From: Nitrospira sp. | GTDB taxonomy: Bacteria; Nitrospirota; Nitrospiria; Nitrospirales; Nitrospiraceae | Length of the DNA: 13,793 nucleotides | NCBI GenBank assembly: GCA_016873525.1 | Contig: VGXD01000028.1 | Location: 1 to 13,793 of the forward strand | Direction of reading: 5' to 3' | Part shown: positions 5,204 through 12,754 of the stretch, piece by piece | How the letters are laid out: each line of letters begins with the position of its first letter | Position numbering within the stretch: the stretch's first letter is position 1 | Position numbers and translations under genes: made by a program | Notes under the pieces: generated by a model | Database searches by the model: none | Seen by the model: only the letters and a program-made list of their open reading frames with translations | What the model was told of the DNA's origin: nothing

Positions 5204-6417
5204 AATTTCCGATTTTCCTGGATAACCATTCCACGACCCCGATGGACCAACGGGTCCTGGACGTGATGCTCCCCTACTTTGTCGAGAAGTTCGGCAACGC
5301 GGCCAGCCGGAACCATCCCTTCGGATGGGAGGCCGAGGAAGCGGTCGAGCGCGCGCGTCAACAGATTGCCCACCTCATCCACGCCGACGCCAAAGAAATC
5401 GTATTTACCAGCGGCGCCACCGAGTCCGACAACCTCGCGCTCAAGGGCGTGATGGATATGTACCGCGAGAAGGGCGACCACCTCATCACCTCCCTGACCG
5501 AACATCGCGCCGTGCTGGACACCGCCAAGACCCTCGAATCGAAGCGGGGGATCAAGGTCACCTATCTGCCCGTGGACAAGTACGGGATGGTCAATCCGGA
5601 CGATGTGCGAAACGCGATCACCGACAAGACCGTGCTGATCTCGATCATGCTGGCCAACAACGAAATCGGGACCATCAACCCGATCAAGGAGATCGGCAAA
5701 ATCGCCAAGGAGAAGGGCATCCTGTTCCACTGCGACGCCACCCAGGGTGTCGGCAAAATCCCCGTGGACGTCCAGGAAATGGGCATCGATCTGATGTCCT
5801 TCTCGGCCCACAAAATTTACGGGCCCAAGGGCGTGGGGGCGCTGTATGTCAGAAAGAAGGGGCCGCGCGTCCGGCTCACTCCGATCATCGACGGCGGCGG
5901 CCATGAGCGCGGGATGCGCTCCGGCACCCTGCCCGTCCCGCTGATCGTGGGCTTCGGCAAGGCCTGCGAGTTGTGCGAGCAGGAGATGCCCGCCGAATCG
6001 GTCCGGCTGGCGACGATGCGGGACCGCCTCAAGGACGGGATCATGACGAAGCTGGACGAGGTCTACTTAAACGGGCACCCCACCCAGCGGCTGCCGCACA
6101 ACCTGAATATCTCCTTCGCCTACGTCGAAGGCGAGTCCTTGCTCATGGGCGTCAAAGAGATCGCGCTGTCCTCCGGATCGGCCTGCACCTCGGCGACCCT
6201 GGAGCCTTCCTACGTCCTCCGCGCACTGGGCGTGGGCTCGGACCTGGCCCATTCTTCGATCCGGTTCGGCTTGGGACGGTTCAATACGAACGAGGAAGTG
6301 GACTACACGGCCACACGCATCATCGAGATCGTGACGAAGCTGCGGGAAATGTCCCCCTTGTACGAGATGGCAAAAGATGGCATCGACCTGAAGACCGTCC
6401 AGTGGTCGGCGCATTGA
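5200..6417 (+). CDS. iscS: Cysteine desulfurase IscS
   Basis: This PLP-dependent enzyme converts cysteine to alanine and passes the sulfur to IscU as a persulfide. Its 405 residues match E. coli IscS (404). The substrate-pocket histidine is in TEHRAVLD (H102), and the PLP Schiff-base lysine is K205 in SAHKIYGPKG. The mobile-loop cysteine is C329 in SSGSACTSA, the long group I type loop. The C-terminus (VQWSAH) resembles the E. coli tail that contacts partners. AAGGAG seven bases before the ATG is a strong ribosome site placed inside the end of iscR, and the genes overlap by four bases. It is the second gene of the operon, followed by its scaffold partner iscU after 45 bases. No residue of the active site looks altered. 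Confidence 0.98.
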   Translation: MKFPIFLDNHSTTPMDQRVLDVMLPYFVEKFGNAASRNHPFGWEAEEAVERARQQIAHLIHADAKEIVFTSGATESDNLALKGVMDMYREKGDHLITSLTEHRAVLDTAKTLESKRGIKVTYLPVDKYGMVNPDDVRNAITDKTVLISIMLANNEIGTINPIKEIGKIAKEKGILFHCDATQGVGKIPVDVQEMGIDLMSFSAHKIYGPKGVGALYVRKKGPRVRLTPIIDGGGHERGMRSGTLPVPLIVGFGKACELCEQEMPAESVRLATMRDRLKDGIMTKLDEVYLNGHPTQRLPHNLNISFAYVEGESLLMGVKEIALSSGSACTSATLEPSYVLRALGVGSDLAHSSIRFGLGRFNTNEEVDYTATRIIEIVTKLREMSPLYEMAKDGIDLKTVQWSAH

Positions 6418-6462
6418 CGATAACCGTGACCGGCACCGCGTAACACGGAGGAGGATTGCACC

Positions 6463-6849
6463 ATGGCATACAGTGAAAAAGTCGTCGATCACTTCAATAA
6501 CCCGCGCAACATGGGGAGCTTCAAGAAGGACGAAGAGGACGTGGGCACCGGCATCGTCGGCGCGCCGGAGTGCGGCGACGTGATGAAGCTGCAGATCAAG
6601 GTGCAGGACGAGAAAATCGTGGACGCCCGATTCAAGACCTTCGGCTGCGGATCGGCCATCGCCAGCTCGAGCCTGGCCACCGAATGGCTCAAAGGCAAGA
6701 CCCTGCAAGAGGCCCAACAGATCAAAAACACCGATATCGTGCAGGAACTCAACCTGCCGCCGGTCAAGATCCATTGTTCGGTCCTGGCCGAGGATGCGAT
6801 CAAGGCGGCCCTGAACGATTACAAGAAAAAAACCGAAGAGAAAAAGTAA
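6463..6849 (+). CDS. iscU: Fe-S cluster assembly scaffold IscU
   Basis: This 128-residue scaffold builds a [2Fe-2S] cluster from sulfur supplied by IscS and hands it on with chaperone help. The ligand residues are C37 (in PECGD with D39), C62 (in FGCGSA), and H104-C105 (in KIHCSVLAED). The HscA recognition motif LPPVK lies intact at residues 98-102, and this supports calling the downstream Hsp70 HscA rather than a stray DnaK. Length equals the E. coli protein (128). A strong GGAGGAGG ribosome site lies eight bases before the ATG. The tail is lysine- and glutamate-rich. It sits between iscS and iscA with short gaps, as in the classical operon. Confidence 0.98.
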   Translation: MAYSEKVVDHFNNPRNMGSFKKDEEDVGTGIVGAPECGDVMKLQIKVQDEKIVDARFKTFGCGSAIASSSLATEWLKGKTLQEAQQIKNTDIVQELNLPPVKIHCSVLAEDAIKAALNDYKKKTEEKK

Positions 6850-6881
6850 GCCGCAGGCGGCGGCCCATCAAGGAGTCGACA

Positions 6882-7235
6882 ATGGACGCAACGAATACGA
6901 CGAACGCACCGGTCATCACGCTCAGCGCAGCCGCGCTGGCTGAAGTCAAGCGCCTGCTCAACGTGCAAGGCATCACCGAAGGCGGCCTCCGCGTCGGGGT
7001 CAAGGGCGGCGGCTGCTCGGGACTGAGCTATACGGTCAACTTCGACGACAAGATCGGCCAGTACGACACCGTCTACGAAATCGACGGGGTCAAGGTGCTC
7101 GTGGACGCCAAGAGCGCCATTTACCTCCAGGGCACCCAACTCGATTTCCAGAAAGACTTGATCGGGGGAAGCTTCAAGTTCATCAACCCGAACGCCAACA
7201 AGACCTGCGGCTGCGGGGAATCGTTTTCGGCCTGA
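6882..7235 (+). CDS. iscA: A-type Fe-S carrier protein IscA
   Basis: The 117-residue protein has the three conserved A-type cysteines: C45 in KGGGCSGLSY, and C109 and C111 in CGCGESF. Their spacing (64, then 2) is identical to E. coli IscA. A-type proteins bind iron or Fe-S clusters and deliver them, especially for [4Fe-4S] assembly. The protein is about ten residues longer than the E. coli one because of a threonine/asparagine-rich N-terminal stretch. The ATG at 6882 is chosen since AAGGAG (6870-6875) lies six bases upstream; the frame is open further up inside iscU but has no alternative ribosome site. The symbol iscA follows from operon position; by sequence alone the related ErpA could not be excluded. 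Confidence 0.95.
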   Translation: MDATNTTNAPVITLSAAALAEVKRLLNVQGITEGGLRVGVKGGGCSGLSYTVNFDDKIGQYDTVYEIDGVKVLVDAKSAIYLQGTQLDFQKDLIGGSFKFINPNANKTCGCGESFSA

Positions 7236-7258
7236 TGGCTGCGGCCAGGACACACCCT

Positions 7259-7996
7259 ATGACGACGGATGGAATGCAGAAAGCCCCGACGAAACGCAGC
7301 GAACTCCAGATGGCTCGGAGCATGTGCTGGCACTGCCAGTCCGAGATCACCGGGGAGTATTTTTGCGAGCAATGCGTCAAGGTCCAGCCCTTGTCGAAGG
7401 AGATGGACTACTTCACCTGTCTCGGTCTGCCCCGGTTGCTGAACATCGATCTTGCAGCCCTGGAAGCGAAATTCTACGACCTCAGCCGAGCCTTTCATCC
7501 CGACTTCTATCAGCGCAAAACCGCCTCCGAACAGGACATCAGCTTGGGCAACTCGGCGATGCTGAACACCGCCTACCGCACCCTCAAGGATCCGGTCCTG
7601 CGGGCGGAGTATTTGCTCCGGCTGGAAGCCGGATCGGCCAAAGACATCCGGACCTCCCCGCCCGCAGACTTGTTTGAAGAAATCCTGACCCTCCAGGAGG
7701 ACCTGGAAGCTTTTCGCGCCGCGTCCGACCAGGCCCCTGCCGCCGTGGCATCGCTCCGCACCAAGTTGGCCGCCGACCGCGAGCTGCTCGAACAGCGCCA
7801 GCGCGACATGGAGGCCCGCCTGTTGGAATTATTCTCCCGGTGGGACGCCCTGCACGACCGTCGTCCCCAGGCGGCCCCAGCGACTCCCCACTCCCAGCAG
7901 GACAAAGAGGCCGTTCTCAAGGAGATGCGGGAACTCCTGTCGAATCGGACGTATCTCCGCAACATCGTCAACGACCTGATCGCCACGACCGCCTGA
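7259..7996 (+). CDS. hscB: J-domain co-chaperone HscB with N-terminal tetracysteine domain
   Basis: HscB brings IscU to HscA and stimulates its ATPase. The J domain spans about residues 50-125 and has the HPD triad at 80-82 (RAFHPDFYQ). The IscU-binding helical domain follows and ends with the family-like LRNIVNDL. Before the J domain there is C23-W-H-C26, then C36-E-Q-C39, then a segment leading into DYF. E. coli HscB lacks this, but animal HSC20/HSCB has the same CWxC and CxxC arrangement, which in human binds zinc. With about 245 residues it is much longer than the 171-residue E. coli protein, partly from this domain and partly from a Gln/Pro-rich insert near residues 201-215. I prefer the ATG at 7259, with AGGA eight bases upstream. 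An ATG at 7235 overlapping the iscA stop (TGATG) is the alternative and adds eight residues. Confidence 0.92.
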   Translation: MTTDGMQKAPTKRSELQMARSMCWHCQSEITGEYFCEQCVKVQPLSKEMDYFTCLGLPRLLNIDLAALEAKFYDLSRAFHPDFYQRKTASEQDISLGNSAMLNTAYRTLKDPVLRAEYLLRLEAGSAKDIRTSPPADLFEEILTLQEDLEAFRAASDQAPAAVASLRTKLAADRELLEQRQRDMEARLLELFSRWDALHDRRPQAAPATPHSQQDKEAVLKEMRELLSNRTYLRNIVNDLIATTA

Positions 7997-8015
7997 GCGG
8001 GACGACCCCACACCC

Positions 8016-9836
8016 ATGACACGCATCGTCGGCATCGACCTCGGCACCACCAACTCGTTGATCGCCTACATGGACGGCCAGACCCCGCGTGTCATCACGG
8101 GCCGCGCCGGTCGCGGCATGGTGCCCTCCGTCGTCGCCATGACCGACAACGGCCTGATCGTTGGCGATGCGGCCAAAGAACACCTGGTTCGGAACCCGGA
8201 GCGCACGATCTATTCCGTCAAGCGCTTCATGGGCAAAAATCTGGAGGATGTCGCGGAGGAACTCCGCTATTTCCCCTACAGCCTCAAGGAGCAGGGGGGC
8301 GTCATCCGCATCCAGGTCGGCGACAAAACCTATTCGCCGCCGCAGATCTCCGCCATGATTCTCAAAGAACTCAAGCGCCGGGCCGAAGAACACCTGGGGG
8401 AGGACATCACGAAGGCCGTGATCACGGTCCCCGCCTATTTCAACGACAGCCAGAGACAGGCCACGAAGGACGCGGGCCTGATCGCCGGCTTGGATGTCCT
8501 CCGCATCCTCAACGAACCCACGGCCGCCTCGCTGGCCTATGGTCTGCAGGAAAAAACCCAGGGCACCATTGCCGTCTACGACTTGGGCGGCGGCACCTTC
8601 GATATTTCCATCCTCAAGCTCAAGGACGGCATCTTCGAGGTCCTGGCCACCAACGGCAATACGCACCTGGGCGGAGACGACTTCGACCGGACGGTGGTCG
8701 ATCTCCTGCTGGGCGAGATCCGCGGACAGCACGGCCTCACCCTGGAGCCCTACCCGGACCAGATGCAGGCGCTCAGGCTGGAGGCCGAACGGGCCAAGAT
8801 CCGCCTCTCCGATGAACACAAAACGACGGTGGTCATCGAGCTGCCGGAGGGCCACGGAACCTTCCGACGCGAGATCACGCGCGATCAGCTCGAAGCGCTC
8901 ACGATGGGCCTGGTCGACCAGACGCTCGGCCCCTGCCGCCAGGCGCTCAAAGACGCGGGTTTGCAGCCGGCCCAGATCGACGAAGTGGTGCTGGTGGGCG
9001 GCTCCACCCGCATGCCCCTCGTCCGGCGCCGCGTCCAGGAGCTCTTCGGCAAGGTCCCGCACAGCGAACTCAACCCCGACGAAGTGGTGGCCCTGGGAGC
9101 GGCCGTGCAGGCGGACATTCTGAGCGGCGGCACCCAGGACATGCTCCTCCTGGACGTCACCCCCCTGTCTTTGGGCATCGAAACGATGGGCGGCGTGGTG
9201 AGCCCGCTCATCCGCCGGAATACGACGATCCCGGCCAGCGCCAAGGAGATGTTCACCACCTACGTCGACGGCCAAACCTCCGTGGACATCCACATCCTGC
9301 AGGGCGAGCGGGAGCTGGCGCGGGACAACCGGAGCCTGGCGCGATTTCAACTCAAGGTCCCGCCGCTCCCGGCCGGCGTGCCGCGCATCGAGGTCATGTT
9401 TCTCATCGACGCCAACGGCATCCTGCACGTCACGGCCAAAGACGTCCGGACCGGCCAGACCCAGTCCATCGAGGTCAAGCCTTCCTACGGACTGTCGGAC
9501 GACGAAGTGGAACGGATGATCGGCGAGTCCTTCGCCTTCGCGGCGGAGGACTTGAAAGCCCGTCAGCTCATCGAGGCCAGAACCGAAGCCGAGGCCATCC
9601 GCAAGGCCACGGAAAAAGCCTTACGGCTCGGCGGCCACCTGATCGATGCCGAGGAAACCGCCGCCATCCAAACAGCGCTGGAGGCCCTGGATACCGCTCG
9701 GGCCGGCGACGATCATCGAGGGATCAGGGCCCGCATCGCCGACGTGGAAAAGACCACGCATCATTTGGCCGAAATCTTGATGGATACGTCGTTGCAGGAA
9801 GCGTTGCAGAACAAGAAGTTCTCTGAGCTGACGTGA
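8016..9836 (+). CDS. hscA: Hsp70-family chaperone HscA for Fe-S assembly
   Basis: This 606-residue Hsp70 uses ATP to release clusters from IscU. Nucleotide-binding motifs are complete: IDLGTTNS (7-14), DLGGGTFD (189-196), and VGGSTRMP (327-334). The interdomain linker is LLLD (377-380), followed by VTPLSLGIET. The substrate domain runs to about residue 500, then a helical lid ends in NKKFSELT. It lacks the long disordered tail and EEVD-like end typical of DnaK, and its length is close to E. coli HscA (616). Its place after hscB, together with the LPPVK motif in IscU, makes HscA far likelier than DnaK. The start has no clear Shine-Dalgarno; the gap to hscB is 19 bases, so coupling or leaderless-like reinitiation may help. 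I considered later starts, but they would cut the first phosphate loop. Confidence 0.96.
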   Translation: MTRIVGIDLGTTNSLIAYMDGQTPRVITGRAGRGMVPSVVAMTDNGLIVGDAAKEHLVRNPERTIYSVKRFMGKNLEDVAEELRYFPYSLKEQGGVIRIQVGDKTYSPPQISAMILKELKRRAEEHLGEDITKAVITVPAYFNDSQRQATKDAGLIAGLDVLRILNEPTAASLAYGLQEKTQGTIAVYDLGGGTFDISILKLKDGIFEVLATNGNTHLGGDDFDRTVVDLLLGEIRGQHGLTLEPYPDQMQALRLEAERAKIRLSDEHKTTVVIELPEGHGTFRREITRDQLEALTMGLVDQTLGPCRQALKDAGLQPAQIDEVVLVGGSTRMPLVRRRVQELFGKVPHSELNPDEVVALGAAVQADILSGGTQDMLLLDVTPLSLGIETMGGVVSPLIRRNTTIPASAKEMFTTYVDGQTSVDIHILQGERELARDNRSLARFQLKVPPLPAGVPRIEVMFLIDANGILHVTAKDVRTGQTQSIEVKPSYGLSDDEVERMIGESFAFAAEDLKARQLIEARTEAEAIRKATEKALRLGGHLIDAEETAAIQTALEALDTARAGDDHRGIRARIADVEKTTHHLAEILMDTSLQEALQNKKFSELT

Positions 9837-9894
9837 CGCGTAATGCGTGCAGCATATCTCGCGAGAAATTCTTAACGAGAGACGAGGATACACG

Positions 9895-10107
9895 ATGGAA
9901 CTGACGTGGCAGGATACCGAAGACATTGCCATCCAGCTGATCGAAGCCCATCCTGGCGTCGATCCGCTGACGGTGCGGTTTACCGATCTCCACGCCTGGG
10001 TCACGGCCCTGCCGGAATTCAGGGACGACCCGAAAAAATCCAACGAGAAGATCCTGGAATCAATCCAGATGGCCTGGCACGAAGAATATCAGGACGCCCA
10101 GTCCTAA
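9895..10107 (+). CDS. iscX: IscX, small acidic modulator of IscS
   Basis: The 70-residue protein closely resembles E. coli IscX (66 residues). The shared core includes TVRFTDLHAWV (26-36), and the acidic patch FRDDPKKSNEKILE (42-55). IscX binds IscS at the site used by frataxin and slows or tunes cluster production depending on iron; iron binding is through acidic residues. The ATG at 9895 is chosen because GAGGA (9884-9888) lies six bases upstream; a GTG at 9847 in the same frame has no ribosome site. It is the last gene of the operon, 58 bases after hscA, and that gap contains the palindrome TCTCGCGAGA (9857-9866). The stop is only 32 bases from the stop of the convergent PBP gene. Confidence 0.96.
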   Translation: MELTWQDTEDIAIQLIEAHPGVDPLTVRFTDLHAWVTALPEFRDDPKKSNEKILESIQMAWHEEYQDAQS

Positions 10108-10139
10108 GCGTCCCGCGTCACCCCTCCTCAGCCCAAGCC

Positions 10140-12527
10140 TCATGGCGAAGGGCTCGTCGCACCAGCCGGCTCCTTCGCCTGCACCTGATCCAACTTATAA
10201 AACTCCATGGGGTCCGTGCGCGGCGGAGCCGAGTCGGTCGGTTCGGTGCCCTTGGCAAAGATGTCCACCGTGCCCTGGCCTCCCTGGTCGGCCAGCAGAC
10301 CGGTGCTGGGGTCCACCTTCACGAACACGATGTTGTCCGGAATCTCGAACGGCAGGACCGGCAGGGCGGGCAAGACCTCGCGCATGAAGTCCACCCAGAT
10401 AGGCAAGGCCGCATGGGCCCCGGACTCGGTCTCTCCCAAGGTCCGCACGTCATCGAACCCCACCCAGACGCCGACGACCAGATTCGGGGTATACCCGACA
10501 AACCAGGCATCCGTGTAATCGTTCGTCGTGCCGGTCTTGCCGGCCAGCGGCCGTTCGATGGACTTGGCCAGCTGCCCGGTGCCCTTTTGGATCACATCCT
10601 CCATCATGTTGGTGATGAGATAGGCCGTTTCCTTCGAGACCGCCTCACGCGGTTCGAACAGCTTCTGCTCGAGCACCTGCCCGCTGCTGTCCTGCACCGT
10701 CGTAATCGCGTAGGGAGCCAGTTGCATCCCCTGGTTGGCAAAGATGCCATAGGCGGCCGTCAATTCCTGGAGCGTGACGCTGGAGGACCCCAACGCCAGC
10801 GAGAGGTCATGGCTGAGCGGGCTGGCAATGCCTACCGCGCGCGCGAAGTCGATGACGTCCCGTACGCCGATCTTGTCCAGCAGACGGACCGTGGCCGCAT
10901 TGCGGGAATGGGTCAGGGCCTCGCGCAAGCTGATGACGCCGTAAAATTTCTTTTCGTAATTTTCCGGTTTCCAGGTCTTGTCGGGGTCTTCATTTTCGTA
11001 CACGACCGGGGCGTCCACCACGAGCGTCGCCGGGCCCAGGCCCTCGTTGATCGCCGCCGCATAGATGATGGGCTTGAAGGCAGAGCCGGGCTGCCGATGG
11101 GCCAGGACCGCCCGGTTGTATTCGCTGCGGGCAAAGTCATACCCGCCGACCATGGCCCGAATCGCGCCGGTGCGCGGATCGATCGCAATGAGCCCCCCCT
11201 CCACGATCGGCGTCTGCTCGAGCCGGAACTGCACGCCCTCGCGGTCCGCCTTCTTGATCCCCACCTCGATCACATCCCCGGGCTTCACCAATTGCTTGAC
11301 GTTGGGCAGCACGGTGACGTCCTTGTTGGGATCCTTCCCCCGCAACCGACGGCGTCCCCAGGCCATGTCGTCGAACGCCAGTTTCCCGACGGTCCCCCCC
11401 GCCTGGACCACCACGTGGTCCTTCGCCACCTTGGTGACCACACCCTGCAGCACGTCGCCTTCATGGACCGGCGGCGGAGGCGTGGCCACCGCCTTCTCCG
11501 CCAACCCTGTCACATCCTGCTGCCCAAGCGGGCCGCGCCACCCCTGCCGCTTGTCCAGTTGGCGCAGGCCGTTCCGCACCGCCTCTTCCGCCGCTTTTTG
11601 CATTTCCACGTTCAACGTCGTAAAGACCTCCAGCCCCCCCTTGTAGACCATTTCCTCTCCATAGGCGGTCATGAGGTGCTGGCGCACGTGCTCGACAAAA
11701 TGAGGGGCAATTTGTTCAGGCGCCGCGCGTCGGACGACCAAGGGCTGCGCCACTGCCTCCTCTCGTTCCTCCGGCGTGATGAACCCGGCTTCCTCCATCC
11801 TGGTCAGCACATGTTCCTGGCGGCGTTTGGCCCGGTCCAGGTTTTTGATCGGGGAGTAGTTATTGGGAGACTTGGGCAGCCCGGCCAGGAGCGCCGATTC
11901 CGCGAGGGTCAGGTCGGCGAGGTCCTTTCCAAAATAGGTCTGGGCCGCAGAGGCCACGCCGTAGGCCCCCTGGCCGAAGTAAATCTGGTTCAGGTACAAC
12001 TCCAGAATCTGCTCCTTGCTCAGCACCAACTCCATCTTGTAGGCCAGGATCAGCTCCTTGAACTTTCTCCCGTAGGTCCGCTCCGGAGACAGGAAGAGGG
12101 AGCGGGTCAGCTGCTGCGTAATCGTGCTGGCCCCCTCCACCTTGCCGCCCCGACGCAGATTCGTCCAAAACGCCCGGACGATGCCGATCACATCCAGCCC
12201 CGGATGCTCGAAAAACCGCGCGTCTTCCACCGCAATCACGGCGTTGACCAGGTTTTGCGGAATATCCACGAGCGGGGTCAGAATCCGTCGCTCCACGTAA
12301 TGCTGGCCGATGACCTGCCGGTCGTCCGAATAGACACGGGTCACGACGCTCGGCTGGTACTCCTGAAGGGAATCGAGGGGAGGCAGGTCTTGCGACGCAT
12401 ACCAGAAACTGCCGGCCACGATTCCGCCCAACAACCCGACAAGGGCCATCACCGTAGCCAGGGCAACACGCCAGCGGGAACGCCGCGCAGACACGCGCCG
12501 ATCGAACAACGGCTCACGAACGGACAT
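10140..12527 (-). CDS. mrcA: Class A penicillin-binding protein 1A (glycosyltransferase/transpeptidase)
   Basis: This 795-residue enzyme polymerises lipid II into glycan strands and crosslinks the peptides in the periplasm. A short basic cytoplasmic tail is followed by one membrane segment at about residues 21-43. The GT51 domain has the catalytic glutamate E101 in VEDARFFEHPG, and conserved QQLTR (138-142), KFKEL, and NQIYFG (180-185). An OB-like insert spans about 355-440, as in PBP1A proteins of Gram-negatives. Transpeptidase motifs are SxxK at 482-485 (GSAFKP), SRN at 541-543, and KTGTT at 664-668. All active-site residues are present. The C-terminus is Pro/Ser/Thr-rich. The ATG at 12525-12527 has AGGAG nine bases upstream; the frame is open to 12590, but that part has no ribosome site. 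It converges on iscX and diverges from typA. The family is certain; the mrcA name, rather than another class A PBP, is likely. Confidence 0.95.
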   Translation of the reverse strand: MSVREPLFDRRVSARRSRWRVALATVMALVGLLGGIVAGSFWYASQDLPPLDSLQEYQPSVVTRVYSDDRQVIGQHYVERRILTPLVDIPQNLVNAVIAVEDARFFEHPGLDVIGIVRAFWTNLRRGGKVEGASTITQQLTRSLFLSPERTYGRKFKELILAYKMELVLSKEQILELYLNQIYFGQGAYGVASAAQTYFGKDLADLTLAESALLAGLPKSPNNYSPIKNLDRAKRRQEHVLTRMEEAGFITPEEREEAVAQPLVVRRAAPEQIAPHFVEHVRQHLMTAYGEEMVYKGGLEVFTTLNVEMQKAAEEAVRNGLRQLDKRQGWRGPLGQQDVTGLAEKAVATPPPPVHEGDVLQGVVTKVAKDHVVVQAGGTVGKLAFDDMAWGRRRLRGKDPNKDVTVLPNVKQLVKPGDVIEVGIKKADREGVQFRLEQTPIVEGGLIAIDPRTGAIRAMVGGYDFARSEYNRAVLAHRQPGSAFKPIIYAAAINEGLGPATLVVDAPVVYENEDPDKTWKPENYEKKFYGVISLREALTHSRNAATVRLLDKIGVRDVIDFARAVGIASPLSHDLSLALGSSSVTLQELTAAYGIFANQGMQLAPYAITTVQDSSGQVLEQKLFEPREAVSKETAYLITNMMEDVIQKGTGQLAKSIERPLAGKTGTTNDYTDAWFVGYTPNLVVGVWVGFDDVRTLGETESGAHAALPIWVDFMREVLPALPVLPFEIPDNIVFVKVDPSTGLLADQGGQGTVDIFAKGTEPTDSAPPRTDPMEFYKLDQVQAKEPAGATSPSP

Positions 12528-12665
12528 GCAGTAGGACTCCTCACGAGGGACGCCGCGGCAGGGACGTCGGATTGATGAATCACCATACAATGACGCCCCC
12601 GAAAACTCAATCCCGGCCCCCGCTTCCGACGCCGCCCGGCCCCCTCCGACGAACCCGGCCGGTGC

Positions 12666-12695
12666 TTGTATTTGGGCGCCCCCTTCGCGTATAAT
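12666..12695 (+). promoter_or_regulatory. Sigma70-like promoter of typA with perfect TATAAT
   Basis: TATAAT occurs at 12690-12695, with TTGTAT at 12666-12671 as a modest -35 at 18-base spacing. The predicted start point is about 12702-12703, some 52 bases before the typA ATG, and it coincides with the first base of a terminator-shaped hairpin. Confidence 0.65.
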
Positions 12696-12701
12696 CTCTT
12701 C

Positions 12702-12733
12702 TGACGCCGTCTGTGAGCGGCGTCATTTTTTTT
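12702..12733 (+). terminator. Intrinsic-terminator-shaped hairpin in the typA leader
   Basis: TGACGCCG (12702-12709) and CGGCGTCA (12718-12725) form a perfect 8-bp GC-rich stem with an 8-base loop, followed directly by eight T residues (12726-12733). In form this is a strong rho-independent terminator on the plus strand. No plus-strand gene precedes it within the control region; the only evident transcript crossing it starts at the promoter just upstream. It may therefore act as an attenuator or a 5' stabilising hairpin for typA, or end stray transcripts arriving antisense to the PBP gene. Confidence 0.7.
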
Positions 12734-12754
12734 GGCTGAAAGGCACTGACACCC

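Larger units (their letters stand above)
12528..12754. other. Divergent control region between the PBP gene and typA
   Basis: The 227 bases hold the typA promoter and leader hairpin on the plus side. The stretch 12600-12660 is very C-rich with repeated CCGACG-like words and no gene. I could not find a convincing PBP promoter on the minus strand. Confidence 0.5.

Noticed and set aside
7968..9428. Long open frame (486 codons) antisense to hscA.
   Set aside because: It shadows a clearly coding Hsp70 gene in GC-rich DNA; no ribosome site or recognisable product.
8016..9836. Alternative call of DnaK for the Hsp70 gene.
   Set aside because: There is no long acidic/disordered tail; position after hscB and an LPPVK-bearing IscU favour HscA.
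10108..10139. Bidirectional terminator between iscX and the PBP gene.
   Set aside because: The 32 bases contain no stem with a T-run on either strand.
9906..12575. Very long plus-strand open frame (889 codons) opposite the PBP gene.
   Set aside because: The minus strand carries all PBP1A motifs; the plus frame is a low-complexity Arg/His/Pro-rich shadow without family features.
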